Assembly (NCBI GenBank): GCA_035079385.1
Contig: JAVHKY010000034.1
Coordinates: forward strand, 5,828,001-5,892,000
DNA length: 64,000 bases
From: Aspidiotus rigidus
Lineage: Eukaryota; Arthropoda; Insecta; Hemiptera; Diaspididae
Direction: 5' to 3'
This document shows, in pieces, positions 1-13,200 of this stretch (position 1 is the stretch's first letter; every line of letters starts with the position of its first letter). The translations under genes and the position numbers were made by a program. The notes under the pieces are model-generated. The model was not told the origin of the DNA, searched no databases, and saw only the letters and a program-made list of their open reading frames with translations.

Positions 1-1890
1 TAAATTTTAATTAGTTGAGTACCACAAATGGTTTCGTGGTTGTTTCTAAGTGTTAGAGTGAGGAAGGAGGGCTTATTTCTGGAAGAACGAAGAGGGGATA
101 GTTGGGACAGGAGAAAAAATGGCGAACTGTTCAATTCGGAGAAGCAAAGTGTGTCGGGAGGATATTCTTGAAGTAGGGTTCTGATGTGTTGAGTATGAAG
201 AAGTTTGCAGGATTCGGGGATTTCTGTGAGATCGAGACGTATTTTAGGTTGAGGAAGAGTCCATGGAGGGAGGTCGAGTGAATGGGTTGTAGAGAATTTG
301 CTACGAACGGCTTATTAGGAAGGTGATCGAATTGGAAGTGAATATTTTTGGAAGGGGGTTGGTTGTTTCAAAGGAGAAAGATTCGTTTGTAAATTGGAAT
401 TTGTGAAAATTGGGAGATAGAGGATAAAAAGCTAGAGATTAGAGTTAGTCTAAGGGAGTGGAGGGGAGGGTGTTCTTAGGTCTCTGCGCATAGGCTAAGT
501 TAAAAGCTAGTACTAAGGATGCGCAGCTAAAGCCTTTATTGGCTTGAGTTCAAGCTCAAGCTTTTGTTTTGACCATTTTTAGGAAAACCTAAAGACAGCT
601 AATGCATTTTGAGACATCAGCTTTTCAGCCAAAAGCCAGCCGTTAGAAAATATTGATTGGTTACGTGTAAAATTAAGCTATTATAAAGTTTAAGTTTTGA
701 GCCATTATTTTGACGCATTTTGAAAAAGCTAAAATTCAGTTACTGAATTTATTAGAATTGGCTGTCAGCCAAAAGCCAAATTTTAAGTCAATGCAGATTG
801 GCTGCGCATCCCTGGCTAGTACGATAAGCTCCCAACAAAATCCTGAGAGAGGAGGTTTGGATGGGGTCAACCAATCGAGGAACCGTAATCTAATTTTGAG
901 CGGATGAAACTTTTCTATAGTTGGAGGAGTAAGCGCGTACGGATTTGACTTTGAGGGATTTAATGTGGGAATCCCGGGTGAGTTTTCGGTCAAAGTGTGA
1001 GCCGAGCAGTTTGACGTTGTTGATGGGATTTCGAAGTTTTGTAACATTAATGGATGGATACATGGATTTGGTTTTTTGAAAATAACTGAATAGGTTTTCA
1101 AGGAAGACAGACTGAAACCGTTTTTTTTTTTGGTATCTATACAGTGTCCGAGTTGAGGCTTTTGTGGAGGAGTCGGTGGGCTCTTTGGGGGTTAGCTGAG
1201 CAGATAAAAAGACGCTGAGTGAGGGGAGAGTTGACATGTGTATCAAAAAAAGTGAAACACTAAAAACTTCGCCTTGAGGGACTTCGTTCTCGATCAAGAG
1301 AGGGGAGGAAGTTATGTCATGGATTCTCACTAAGCGAATTCGGTCGTTTTCAGGGTATTTGGCTGGTTGTCTCGGAGTTTGGTAGAGACAAGGTGTCTCC
1401 AGACTCGAGGAAAGGCTTCCTGGTGATCGAAGGAGATGCAGTATAGGCAGGATTTGTTGATGGTAACATCGTAGATTTGGGATTGAAGGTCAAAAAGGGG
1501 TTGTATAGTGTTCCGTACTTTTCTGAAATCGTATTGAAAGGAGGAGAGAATATTGCCTGATTCTAAACACCATAGAAGTCTACTGTTGAGGAATTTTTGG
1601 AATAGTTCGCCAAGAACACCGGAGAGGGCGGTATAAGGTTGGGAAGAGGATGTCTGCGTTGGGTTTTTGTATGGGTAGGATGATAATACCGTTTTCCAAA
1701 AAGTGAGGCAAGTGTTTTGTGGTTGAAGAGAGAAGGTAAGAGGGTGAGTTTTGGTGCCGAGTGTATGTTGTCAAGTCCGGGGCTTGGAAACGTACCTATT
1801 GGCTCTAAACATTGAGTTTTGTGCTGAATTTCTCCTCTCGAACAAGACTCAAAGGAGGATTCTAGGCTGAGACTCCTCAACTCTCACTAG
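1..1890 (-). mobile_element. Decayed non-LTR retrotransposon fragment (reverse transcriptase part), copy 1
   Basis: Minus-strand translation shows broken reverse transcriptase pieces. One contains a P-Q-G-E-V-F-S-V-S-L-F-L-I stretch (about 1290-1240), the usual region before the catalytic motif. A later L-G-x2-F-D-x-K-L-x3-S-H-I stretch (about 1020-960) is typical of the thumb region of LINE polymerases. Stops and frameshifts separate them, so it is a pseudogene. It aligns in order with the better preserved copy at 28029-31660. The 3' end lies beyond the left window edge; the 5' limit near 1890 is approximate. A hAT-type MITE has inserted at 514-814. Confidence 0.75.
514..814. mobile_element. 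hAT-type MITE with 8-bp target duplication
   Basis: The element is 301 bp. Its left end TAAGGATGCGCAGC pairs with the inverted right end CAGGGATGCGCAGC (12 of 14 identical). It is flanked by an exact 8-bp direct repeat, GCTAGTAC, at 506-513 and 815-822. An 8-bp duplication with CAGGG-type ends is the hAT signature. Subterminal AGCCAAAAGCCA motifs occur inside and there is no transposase. It sits within the retrotransposon fragment, so it is the younger insertion. Confidence 0.85.
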
Positions 1891-2693
1891 GAATTAGGTT
1901 TAAGCTTGGTTAATTGATTGTTAAGAAGAATTATAAGTTGAAGAAGTGTGAACGTCATCAATATTTTTGACCTGTTTTATGTCTTTTCTGTACCCCCTAT
2001 CCCATATAAAACTGAATTCTGCGAGACCATTACCACCTCCCCCCCCCCTAAAGGATAGCGACACCTCGAGGAGAATTCTCTAATTTTGCGGGACTAACTC
2101 CCCCCTCATCTGTGTTGAGGATGGCAATACCTCCAGAATTTTTAAATGGATTATTTTTCTCCTGATTTCTATTCCCCCAACTAGCGTAACTCTAATTTCA
2201 TGACACATCCTTCCATAATCAGTCATTCTTAGAGACATGATAGCGTCATAGTTCCAAGCCACACCCGTTTAAAATTGTTACCATTCTCTAATTGTATATT
2301 TGTGGACATTATTAACAGTCTGACCCAGCTTTATTAAGGTGAGTGGTTTCCTTCGTCACATAATTTTGATGCAATTTTGTACAACGGGTCCTTAAATAGG
2401 GATAGACCCTTAATCTTTTCCATCGTAAATTTACCATCCCAAAACTATTCTTTAATCATCTTAACCTTGTTTCTTCGTTTAGACTACTGGTAGTGTAAAT
2501 GAAAAGATATTTTTGAAGCGTAAGGAGATATGACTGGTTTCTCGGAGTGAAACTTTATAATAATGCGTACATATTTGACAACGGCAAAGTCCTAAGGTCG
2601 TGGTATCATTATTGCAATGCACTTACTTCTCCATTTCCATAACTACAGTACGTCCCGAAGCTGAAAATCGAGCCGTGATTTAACTTTTTTTTA
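1891..2693. other. No gene seen
   Basis: AT-rich sequence with a short C run near 2040. No splice-bounded open frame or recognisable repeat was found. Confidence 0.5.
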
Positions 2694-3170
2694 GCGGGGA
2701 ACCCGCTATCCCTTTTTTTGGAGATATTTTCAGGAAATTTTCGTCCGCAAGCGCGATCGCGGGCGCAAGTGGCCCTAGATTGATGACGTCACGGAGAGGG
2801 GGGGGGGATTAGAAAAATCTTGACTCTCGAGCTATGTATGATAGGGGGGAGACTTTGAGAAATTTCGACTTCTGAGCTATAAAAGATAGGAGGGGAACTT
2901 TGAAAAATGTTGACTCTCGAGCTATATATGATAGGAGTCAATCTTTTTCTAAGTTTTTCGCTGGACGGCGCATGGCGTAAATTTCGACCCTTGAGCTATA
3001 ATATATGACAGGAGGGGGACTTAGAAAAACGACGGCTTCCTTGAAATTGCAGCGCGTCCAAGTTGTCACGTCATCATTTTCGGGACTTGGAAAAACTTCA
3101 GGCTCTAAGCTTTATTTGATAGGAAGGGGACTTGGAAAAATTCTCGGTACAGCGGCGCGGCGGTGCCATT
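2694..3170. repeat. Copy of dispersed repeat family R1 (GGGAACC ends, internal ~45-bp repeats)
   Basis: Starts with a degenerate GGGGAACCCGCTAT end, then several imperfect copies of a unit of the form 'gacttgg-aaa-tttcgac-ttcgagctata-atgatagga'. The same unit recurs at about ten places in the window (see 44069-44284 and 62929-63256 for copies with both ends). No coding potential; the open frame across 3005-3268 is an accident of the repeat. Confidence 0.65.
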
Positions 3171-4005
3171 GCAGTCCTGCAATGGCATCTAATTTTTTTC
3201 TGAAAGATCGTTCTTTTCTCTTGCATGCTATGGACTTAAAACTTGAAGGTCAAAATTTTAAAATATAAGAAAATTGTTTCAGAATTTATATAAATTTGAA
3301 AGTAGAAGCCTACTGCATCTGCTGTAGGGGAGTGCTATTCTGCAACTTTCAACAAATAATATTCCTTTCTTCTTTCGTTTCTTCGAAATCCCTCTCCGTC
3401 AGGATCCAGAAAGTGCGTTTTCTCGCGCCCACGGCGCCTATTTGTACTAACAACTTATCAGTCAATGCAAGTAACAATTGTGAGCGAAGTTTCCTTATTA
3501 ACTCTTGATGATACGGATTATTTTTCTCTGTTTACAAGCATGCCGGATGTGCGTCATCTTTATCGATTACCTAGAATGATTTTTGAAGAATTTTATGCTG
3601 CGTAAGCACCGTCGACTGAAGAATGAATACTGAATAAATTCATGTAGAGAGGGCTTGCAAGGGCACAAAAAGCGAAACAGTTAAAGAATCCAGCATTGGC
3701 TACGTACAGTGATTAAAAATATTCATAAAATTCACGATGAAACCTGACGTAACTCACTGATACAGATGCAATGGAAAAGCAATGATCCATTCCAACGTAC
3801 GCGCTTGTTTGTGAGAAAACAAAGTTTCAATTGATAATCATTCTCGATATACTATAATCGTTATATCACAACCGTGCAGTAAACAAGAAATACGATATAT
3901 TTGTCTTATTTGTTACTTCTTGTGCGGTGCTTTTAAAGGCTATGAGCTCAGTTTCAGATTCAATTCGCGTCTGATATCATTCGTGCATAAATTTGCTCTA
4001 AGATT

Positions 4006-7000
4006 ATGGCGGTTTTCGTGCCCGGTAATGTAAAACATTTTTACACAAAATCTTTGCGCGAGTATCGCCATCAATTTGGCAAAAAGATTTCGAAAATTGA
4101 CTGCGAGGTCTGCTATAATGTGGAAATTTTTTGGAAAAGTTTGAACGAAGAAGAACTGGCTACATTGAGATGGTTAATGAACGCTCAAATTTTCGAAATA
4201 AGCGACGGAGGAGGCGTCGCTGATTCTAGTCGTTTACCCGCACTTCCGTCCGATAAGCATGGCTTCATCGTTGAGATTGGACCCAGGTATGAATTACTTC
4301 ACTTTCACTGACAGATTTAGCATTAAAAAACATTATAATAATGGGCATCCTGCTTCTAGGCTTCACATCCAAACTCCTTTCTCGACGAATGCAGTGTCTA
4401 TATGTCAGGCTGTGGGTATCCGTAGCGTTACGAGGATAGAAAAGTCTGTTCGTTATAGAATCGAGTACGGGGCTCTTCCATCTGGACCCGATCGTACCGC
4501 TATCAAACGTGATGTAAGTCCGACCAATATCAAGTACTTGAACTTCCAATAGTCAAAAAATTTAGCCTAAAAATGTTCTGTGTAACAGTTTATAGCGTCA
4601 GTGCTCGATCCGATGACTCAGTGTGAATATTCTAGTCCACCGTTATCCAGCTTCCACCAGTCCGCAGAAAAGGACCAATGGGAAAGAATCGATATTGTCG
4701 GTTTTGGAGTTGAGAAAGCAAGATCTAAATTATCTCAGTACAACGATCAATACGGTTGGTGAAAACGTGCGCTTACCACCAATTCGCTATTCAATATTTT
4801 ATTGTAATGAACTTTTCTGTTTAGGTTTGACTTTCGATGAGGACGACATACAGTTTTATACAGACTTATTTATGAATATGAATCGAAATCCGACGAATGT
4901 GGAACTATTCGATTTGGCACAATCAAACAGCGAACATAGTCGTCATTGGTTTTTCAATGTCAGTTTCTTTGCGAATCCGTTGGAAGAAAAATTGAGGAGT
5001 ATCACGGTCATTGTATTTTTCAGGGTAATCTGATTGTGGACAACGAAGAAATACCCCAGTCCTTGATGGAGATGGTGAAAATGACGGGAAGATCTTCTAT
5101 GGGCAATAATGTCATAAAATTTAGTGACAATAGCAGGTAGCTGAACTTTGGAAGCATAATATGATCTACCTTATTTTGAAAGATCCAATGGTGTCACCTT
5201 CAGTCTGAAGATTCTTATACGTCTGCACGAGGAGGCCTCTTCTCTTCCAAATTATTTCTTCAAATTTCATTCCTCTGCTCCTCTGCCAGGGAGTTCTTAT
5301 TTGGAAATTGTTTCAAACCACCACGTAACTCGATTGTCGATGCCTCATGTAAAAAGGCTTCAAATTTACCTCCCTCCTCCTCTGAAAATTTTCCTGAGTC
5401 TCAAGTCTTCGGCCTCTTCCACGTTAGCCATCTTTTTTGGTCTTTGCTCAAAATTTTTTCAAGTTTCCTCATGACGTTGTGAATTTAAATCACATACTTC
5501 TCCAAGTCTTAGCTAGCTCTCAAAATTTTATCTTCAACACCCTCAATGAAGATTTTCCAATCTTTACATAAGGAAGACTTTTTGTGGGCCAGATTTGAGG
5601 GCTGCTGTAGAGCGAGCGAGATTCTAATGAAGTAGTCTTTGGACTCACAAAATCCCTTTCCAGTCTCTCTTCAAGTGAAGGTATAGAAGGTGCCCCTTCT
5701 TTGCTTACGTTTGCTATACTCTATAAATATATTTTCAGCGCTATTGTAGGCTTTCAAGAAAAAGTGTTGCGGCCGAAGTGGACGCACGAAGCGATCTATT
5801 TCGAAGAACGCGAAGAGAAATTACATTTGGCACTTACAGCTGAAACCCACAACTTTCCCACCGCTATATCACCGTTCAGGTAACGTTGTACCTAATTTCC
5901 CCATCAACCTTGACAAAAGTCTTAGTTTTGAAATGTCCAAAATATCTACAGCGGTGCTGCAACTGGCACCGGTGGACGTATTCGTGATATGCAAGCAGTC
6001 GGACGAGGAGGTAACCCTATAGCGGGAACGGTTGGTTATGCTGTCGGCAACTTATTGATTCCTGGTTAGTTGAAGACGAGATAAGCTTTTAATTACTAAG
6101 AGAATTCAATTTTTGGTACTATTTTTTATTGTCTAGGTTACTCTCTAGAGTGGGAATATCCTAGCTTCGAATACACGCGTCCTTTCGCTCAGCCTTTGAC
6201 TATTCTCATCGAAGGTAGTAACGGCTGTTCCGACTATGGTAATAAATTCGGCGAACCCGTCATATGCGGGTTCACTCGTTCGTTCGGCCAACTTATCAGA
6301 GACGGAGAACATGAACAGAGAAGGGAATACTACAAACCTATTTTGTTCAGCGGTGGAATCGGGTCGCTCGAAGATAGTTACATCAAGAAAGCTGAACCGA
6401 AGCAAGGTACGGGTACGATTGTACGAAGTATTAATTGAATGTAGGGAAATTTTGCGGCAATGTAAGGAAATAGGTCAGGGTTCGACACGGATGGCCGCAC
6501 ATCTGGAAACTATTAGCAGTTATACCGCGTCAACTTAATTTGCGCACGTCGATAAAGTAAATGAAATGTGTGAAGGACACTCGCAATCGTAAGACCGCTA
6601 ATACTTTCGTCTTCATTTCATTACAGGTATGAAAGTGGTTAAAGTTGGTGGACCGCCGTATAGAATTGGAGTTGGCGGGGGATCCGCTAGTTCAAGAAAA
6701 GTACGATATGTGATTTTGAGGTTCTTGGGAAAGTGTCACAGTTTGTTTTCAGGCTTGATCGTATGGCCTGCATTGATCAGGGCAATCCTCGTGACTGTCT
6801 CTCGCTTGTCCTCCTATTGATTGAAGCCAAAGAACTCTATGCAATCTGTACTTCATAAGTCCTCATAGGTCTGAAACGATTAGGCGTTCTTCCGCACGCA
6901 TCATCACTTTCTATCCCAATAAGTATTCAGCGCTAGTGTGGCTTTATATTAGTCATAATTCACGGCTTCTTATTCGTACCTATGATCTATAGGAATTTTT

Positions 7001-10000
7001 TCGTATCTATGATCTACAGGAACTTTGATGTCTATAGTCCACAAAAAATCGTTGGTATCTATGATCCGTATTATGGTCTTCAAAAACTTGTTGATGCTCA
7101 TATCCATAGTCCATGGAAACTTCTTGTACTGTCTGTAATCTACAGGAATGGATTGGCACTTTTTATTAAAAACTATTTGAGGCACTACATTCCAAAAAGA
7201 CTTTAGTAACATTTTTTGCGCTTCTTTCCCCTTGCCAGCGTGAGCATGGCAGGTTTTTCCATTCAAGTATCATGGTATTATTTTTGGTTCATCTCATGAT
7301 TACTATTTCAAACAAAAAAAAAAAAAAGAATTTTAATTCATGAGAAATGCTATAAAACTATTTTTTTTTTTTAAATATTAAGTTACTCAAAATGTCTAAA
7401 ATGGACTAAAGCCTAAACTCAGGGAACCTGTTTTATGGGTGGAATTGGTTTTGGTATTGAAAACTCGAATTGAAATTTTGAAGTGTTATATAAGTTTTTC
7501 TTAGTCACTTGCGTCAGCCTGAAAGTGAACATTTTTCTAAGTCCCTTTTCTATCATTTAGTCCCTCTACTATCATAATCTATATTATGGCTTGAGAGACA
7601 AAATTTTCTTTCAAGTCCAGTCTTTGAGCTACGTACGATAGGAGATGGACTTGGACATTTAGCTTGAAAATCAATACTTTCCAAAGTTTTTCCAAGCTCT
7701 TGCTGCAAAATAGGTAGTTTGAGAAAAATGTTTTAAAATACAATTTCACACCTTGTTTTTCCCTTATAAGTTTGAGGCTTGTTAGAAAACGAGTCTACAG
7801 AAAAAAAAAGTCTATTTCCTCTTTTTAATTCGGATGAGCCGTTTTATGAAAATCAGCACTCCGTTTTTATGAAAACGGCAAGCTGAACTTACAAAAATGA
7901 AAAATTCTTGAAATAAGTTCCATAATTAAAACTTAGAATAAATTTTATAATTAACGGAAACCTGTTTTATCGGGAGCTTTTTCGAAAAACACATCCGAAA
8001 GCTCGGAGCTCGAAAATTTCGCAAGTCCCCCTCCTAACATACATCTTATATCTTGAGGTGGGACCTGTGACGTTACAGTTTGATGACGTCATAGGTTCGC
8101 TGTGTGACGTCACAATCTGATGACGTCATAGATCAGTTTTTTTCCCGAGTTTCCCTCCTATTATATGTAGCTCCCAAGTCCGGACCTGTGACGTCACAAT
8201 CTAAATTTTCCATGTCCCACGTACCCTATAAACCAGGTTCCCTACCACCCCTCGTTTAACTCCCTTCTTATTACGTGTTATAGCTCCCAAGTCCGGGCCT
8301 GTGACATCACAATCTAAATTTTTCATATCCTACGTACCCCATAAACCAGGTTCCTTACCACCCCTCGTTTAACTCCCTTGCTATTATATGTAGCTCCTAA
8401 GTCCGGGCCTGTGACGACGTCATAATCTACATTTTTCAGATCCCACGTGCCCCATAAAACAGGTTCCCCGCCTCCCCTCATGTAATTCCGTTAAGGAACC
8501 CGTGAGTTTTTTTATCAATGAAGTTCAATTCGGACCAATTTTGTTTTGGTCGGACATCATAGGACGCGGCTCGTGACAAATTTTTCGAATTAACCCCCCC
8601 AGAATAGATTCCCTGTCAAAATATTGGATCAAGTACATGTCTTCAGGCGTCTCCGGGGATGTGTCTGGCCTAGTCCACATAGTGGGTCTCCAAAAAAATT
8701 CTCGCTCTCATCAGACAGACTATCTAGTTTCTAGTATTATTACTACCTACATAAGATTAGGAGTATGGTAGGCCAATTAACTGATGGGCTCACTCACTTC
8801 ACTCGTTCACCCCATCTTGGTATTTCTCATCGTAGTTTAAAGCTTGTATACCGCATGGTAGGCAACGATTTCAGCCTAGTTTAGCCTGCGTATATTATAG
8901 GCCAGCGGTTCTCAACCTTTTGAGATATGGGACCACATAGAGTGAGTTGAAAGTTCTCGCGAGCCACAAAAAAAAGTAAAATGTTCATTATTTTTTAATG
9001 TGTAATAATCAGACCAGCAGTAAAATATGGAAAAGAAGGCACACAATTTCATATCCCCTACTCATTGAAATGTTACAAAATACTGTTCATTTCTTCTTGC
9101 CATTTTGATTTTTACCCTTTTTTTCCTTTTTTTTTTTTTTTTTTTCCATTTCCCCTTATTTTTTTATTTCTTGTGAAGGGATCGCAGCGGGGCCGGGTGA
9201 AAACATTTCCGCGGGCCGGATTCGGCCCTCAGGCCGTGGGTTGAGCACCGCTGTTATAGGCTAACACAGTGCTTCTCAATCTTTCACAGGTCGCGGACCA
9301 CTGAGGAATAATTCCTAATTTTTGCGGACCCCCAAAATTCTAAAAAAAATTTAATCGCAACTATTTTTTTACAAATTGTACAGTGCACGAAAAGAAATTC
9401 GATTCGTCCAATAAAAAGTTGAAATTGAACGAAATTCAAAACGCAATATAAATACATGATAGGCATCTCAAAAAAAGTTAGTGTGAGATTTGCTGTTGGC
9501 CAGATGATAATAGCTTTTTCCACTCCGACTACAGCGAAGAAAATGCCACGCGCATATCCGTGTTAGCTTTGAGGCAGTTGCGTTGTTTGATTTGATAGAT
9601 GTCAACGCCGAAAATCCCAGTTCACAGAGATGGAAAATTACGAAGTGCTTCTTCCGAGACTTTTCGCGGACCCCTGCAATGGTCTCGCGGACCACCGGAG
9701 GTCCGAGGAGCCCCGGTTGAGAAGCACTGGGCTAACATACCCAGGTATACAGTGTACTTGGCGTATGCTTTTAATTCAATATGGCCAGTACAGCTCTCCA
9801 TAAATTAGGTCAATTGGAACATTCAATATGTTGAGCTCTTCTTGTAGTAAATCGTGAGTAAACCCAATTCCAACTTGAAGGGCTTGAATAATTATCTCCT
9901 CAAAATGTGACACTTTTGTAAGAACCACCCTCGATAATATTGTCATTTTTTGAATTTAAGACTGATTATTCAGGTACAAGGAGGTGCGGACGATGTCGAG

Positions 10001-10255
10001 GACGATTTGAAAGCGGTACAGCGTGGTGATCCGGAAATGGAGCAAAAGATGAATCGTGTCATCAGAGCTTGTATTGAATGCCCTTATTCTGAAAATCCGA
10101 TCGCTAGTATTCACGACCAAGGAGCTGGCGGAAATGGTGAGCTCAAATTTTTGACCTGTAAGCGTTGCTAGAGTGTCAAATCCCATGTACGAAAAACTGC
10201 AGGGCTGGATTTGCTTGTAGGCAATGTAGGCAGTTGCCTAGAGCGGCAAATTTTA

Positions 10256-10287
<32 letters not shown>

Positions 10288-13200
10288 CGCTGTTGATGGG
10301 GTAGAGAGAAATTGCGAGCGAAGCGAGCAAAAAATTTTTTACCAAAAGCGGCAGTTTTCTGTTCACCCCTGCGAAAGAGAATTATAGAGGTGGCACTAGG
10401 AGCCTAGAATTCATGCAAGCTCCCGGTCTACGAAAAAACTCGCAGCCTACTTTGTCAGCTGCTCGTGATCGCCTTCATTGACTGTATTAATCGAGGCAAA
10501 CAGGGAACCTGCTTTATGAGGGTTTCTTTAAAGATTAAACATTGTTCCTCACCATTTTGGGAGCTTAAGCTCTTTCCAAGTTTCCCCTATCAGATACAGC
10601 TTAATATTCGAATTTTTTCCAACTCCCTTTCCCATCATATATAGCAGCTTTAAAGTCGAGATTTTTCGAAACCCCCACCCATCACATATAGCTTTGGAGG
10701 TCGACATTTCTTTGAAGTCCCCCGTTTCGCTGGACAGCGCCTGGTGGCTGACGCTCGTCATTTTCCTTCAATTTACCCGCCCCCTCCCCGATAACACAGC
10801 TTTCCTGTTGAAAGGAGAATGAAAATGAATAATCAGTGCCGCAGAAAACCTATCACTTTTTCTCAAAGTGAAGAACGTGGGGCTCTGCACTATTATTTCC
10901 CTTTCCCCATTCGCTCTTGCTATTTATATTTGAATCATTAATAGATGTGCATGAGCTTATTCAAGAATGTTCACATTTTTAATTTGCAGGTAACGTTTTG
11001 AAAGAGCTGGTCGAGCCAGCCGGTGCCATTATATTTTCCGACCGGTTAAAATCTTCAAGATCAGTCGACTCGACATTGAGTGCCCTCGAGTTATGGTGCG
11101 CTGAATATCAAGAGAGCAACGCTCTACTCTGTGAGGCCGGAGATGTAACCCTGATAGAAAAAATCGGTGCTCGAGAACGCTGCCCTGTCGATGTTGTCGG
11201 TACCGTGACGGGCACTGGAAGAGTGAGTAGGAACGACTTGGAGTTCGAAGACTTACGTAATATTTTATAGTCTATGATTTACTGATGGTCAATTTTGGAT
11301 TCAGATAATATTTACCGAATCAAAGCCAGCGACTGACGAATTGAATGAAAAGGCAACGAAAATAGAGGATCCAGTTGACTTAAAATTGGAAGATGTGTTG
11401 AAAAAACGAAGAAAAGTAGGTATAGTTACTGAATATCGAGTCATAAACTGAGAGAATGTCGACGGGTTACTGATTCTTGACTTTAGTAATCAACCTGTTT
11501 GATATATTTGGGCTTGATCTACAATTCAACTCATTTTCTAATTCTTATTCTATTTCCTGGATTTGTGTCCGGATAGATTTACAAAAATGTTGACTTCTGA
11601 GACAGTAGACAACCTGCACCGACTATCCTCAGGGAAGGAGTACACTTCTCTCTCTCAGTGAACTCAATGATCTTAACCTGATGGCATTGAACTTGACGTA
11701 CACAGAGACTACCCTCGTGACGTCATTGACTGGGCAAATATTTGTGCAATCTAGGAGGAGCATTTGCGAGAAAGGTGGGAGAAGGGACTTGTTCTGAGCC
11801 AGTAGAAAAAATGTATCGTCTCAAACTGATGTCATGTCCTCAATCCCGATTGGCTTTCCTACCCCGATTACGTCATAGATGTGGAAATCCTAAGGGATCT
11901 AGAGTAGCTATTAGTAAGGGTGAATCATTGACCATATGGTGGAAGATGGAAACCACCGAGGCATAACCCTTCCTCTCACGGTGAGCTTAGTGATCTCAAC
12001 CTGACGTGCTCCTGATCCAGATAGAGCTTGACCTACTCAGAGGCTGCCTTGTAACGCGACTTGAATACAATGAAAGGAAGGGAGGTGTGGCGTAAAAACA
12101 TATCTTTACACATCAGTAGAAGGTTTTTTTCGAGAGGAGGCTTGGTCTAGAAAGGGGGACGTGCGTATCAAAAATCAATACTAATTCCTTTCCATTCTTC
12201 CTGCAGGAATACACATTGGGACGTAAATATATGGAACTGGTGCCCCTTCCTAAAAACATGGTAAAACATGTCAAAGATGTATCAGAACTGATCAAGAAAG
12301 TACTCCGTCACCCAACGGTTTGTAGCAAACGATTCCTTACAAATAAGGTGGATAGAAGTGTAACTGGTCTTGTAGCTCTGCAACAATGCGTTGGACCATT
12401 CCATACTCCTGTATCCGATGCGGCTGTGGTTGCTCTTTCGATAATTGGTGATGATTCGAAACCAATAGTAAGTAGGCTTATAAAGTTTTAAGAATATCCT
12501 TGCCAGCAGCTTCTCCTGCTTAGAAGGATAGAAGGATGATGATGGGAAGTATTCCAGGAAAATAAAATCGACGGATGAGGTCATGTCCAAAATCTTTTTT
12601 TGAGCATTGTTCTGCGCATTCGTGAATAAAGTTTGAGATTATTGCGAGCGAGGATCTGGGGTATTCTCTTTATCATTTTAGATCACCTAAAAGATGGTGT
12701 ACAGTACAAAGCAAGGGCAAAAACAACAAATAATTAAATCGTAAAACTCAATTTATATCTCCTGTAAATTTTGTTCTCGTATAGCAAGGTATCGCGACCA
12801 GTATAGGTGAGCAGCCTATCAAAGGTCTCCTAAATCCAGCCGCGGGCGCTAGGATGTCCGTAGCAGAGGCGTTAACCAATCTAGCCTTTGTTCCTATCGA
12901 CGGCATCGAGGTAACCAAACGATTTTCCATCCTTAATCTTCGAGTTCGTTGATTTAAATTTGCGTTATTTTCTACAGAAAATTAAATGTAGCGCCAACTG
13001 GATGTGGCCGAGTAAAACAAACGACGAAGGAGCCCGACTTTATGACGCGTGTAAAGCTATGTGTGAAATAATGGCCAGTTTAGGTGTGGCTGTGGACGGT
13101 GGCAAAGATTCGCTCAGTATGACTGGTTACGCGAATAGAGATATTATTAAAGCACCCGGTAAATTATTTATTCATCTCAATCGTAAAGTATAACGAAAGA

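Noticed and set aside
6970..7266. Open frames around the 'atctatgatc' repeats as a gene within PFAS intron 9
   Set aside because: Repeat-derived and open on both strands.
12432..12467. Earlier donor (GTGATG) for PFAS exon 13
   Set aside because: It would also join in frame with a later acceptor, but the GTAAGT at 12468 and the TATAG acceptor before 12785 are stronger and keep phase 0; transcript data could still change this by a few codons.
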